DNA of 6,041 bases. It comes from Clostridia bacterium (GTDB lineage: Bacteria > Bacillota > Clostridia > Clostridiales > Clostridiaceae). The stretch spans positions 1 through 6,041 of the forward strand of contig RZYZ01000127.1 in assembly GCA_009930125.1 (NCBI GenBank), given 5' to 3'. The position numbers and the translations under genes are program-made. A model generated the notes under the pieces. That model did not search any database and had not been told where the DNA came from. It saw only the letters and a list, made by a program, of their open reading frames with translations. This document shows positions 5,773-6,041 of the stretch, piece by piece (the stretch's first letter is position 1; each line of letters starts with the position of its first letter).

Positions 5773-5796
5773 AAGTACAGAGAACGAGGTGAAGTT

Positions 5797-6041
5797 ATGG
5801 ATAATAAGAAAGAAAAGAAAAACAGGACACTGGCCGAAAACCGGAAAGCCCGGCACGATTTCTTCATCGAAGAAGTCTATGAAGCCGGAATAGAACTGAT
5901 CGGCACAGAAGTGAAGTCCATCAGAATGGGTAAAGTGAATCTGAAGGAAAGCTATGCGGAAATCAGAAACGGGGAAATGTTCATTGTGGGCATGCATATA
6001 TCCCCCTATGAGATGGGAAACATCTACAACAGGGATCCCTT
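5797..6041 (+). CDS. smpB: SsrA-binding protein SmpB (N-terminal part, cut by window edge)
   Basis: The first 81 codons are present, about half of the usual 150-160 residues. After a lysine-rich start ([10 protein letters not shown]) come the family blocks [15 protein letters not shown] (12-26), [16 protein letters not shown] (28-43), [10 protein letters not shown] (45-54) and [16 protein letters not shown] (66-81). SmpB binds the tRNA-like part of tmRNA and brings it to stalled ribosomes for trans-translation. The N-terminal OB-fold seen here carries most of the RNA contacts; the C-terminal tail that enters the decoding site is missing from the window. The ATG has GAGGTG at 5786-5791, 5 nt upstream. 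In many Bacillota smpB follows rnr (RNase R); here the gene upstream is a divergent degV-like gene, so smpB appears to have its own promoter. tmRNA (ssrA), often downstream, is not in view. Confidence 0.95.
   Translation, partial: MDNKKEKKNRTLAENRKARHDFFIEEVYEAGIELIGTEVKSIRMGKVNLKESYAEIRNGEMFIVGMHISPYEMGNIYNRDP

Noticed and set aside
5662..5997. A 111-codon minus-strand frame opposite smpB
   Set aside because: The plus strand carries unmistakable SmpB sequence; the minus-strand frame is rich in Phe, His and Ser as a shadow of Lys/Glu codons would be.

Overview
The window looks like chromosomal DNA of a Gram-positive Bacillota, probably a Clostridia-type anaerobe. The base composition is moderate, Shine-Dalgarno sequences are strong and purine-rich (GGGAGG, AGGAGAGG, AAAGGAG), promoters are sigma-A-like with extended -10 elements, and GTG and TTG starts occur. 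The gene content (UPF0371/DUF1846, DegV, SmpB, an ECF sigma factor with a membrane-anchored partner) fits this. The species cannot be fixed from the sequence alone. No mobile element, CRISPR array, tRNA or rRNA is visible.

Layout: (1) 1-316, minus strand: N-terminal part of an unrecognised membrane-anchored protein that runs off the left edge. Its reading frame lacks a usable start unless one base in an A4 run is removed. (2) 317-696: a divergent intergenic region with a good promoter (548-576) and a two-hairpin leader for the next gene. (3) 697-2205, plus: a complete UPF0371 (DUF1846) protein of unknown function, closed by an intrinsic terminator. (4) 2351-3635, plus: a two-gene operon of an ECF-type sigma factor and an overlapping single-pass membrane protein that is probably its anti-sigma factor/sensor. 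Both genes use non-ATG starts set by strong Shine-Dalgarno sequences. (5) 3636-3761: two tandem hairpins without a T tract. (6) 3762-4616, plus: a tandem-GNAT acetyltransferase. (7) 4641-4682: a bidirectional terminator between convergent genes. (8) 4683-5561, minus: a DegV/FakB fatty-acid-binding protein with its own promoter. (9) 5797 to the right edge, plus: the first 81 codons of smpB.

How the genes relate: the sigma/anti-sigma pair is the only clear functional unit, a likely envelope-signal module. The acetyltransferase lies downstream on the same strand behind hairpins and may receive read-through. The UPF0371 gene, degV-like gene and smpB each look like separate transcription units. 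DegV would act with a FakA kinase and SmpB with tmRNA, both presumably encoded elsewhere.

Most of the window is ordinary core-genome content. I see no clear case for a new multi-gene system. The points most worth checking are the disrupted start of the left-edge gene, the sigma factor module with its unusual extracytoplasmic domain, and the structured non-coding stretches.
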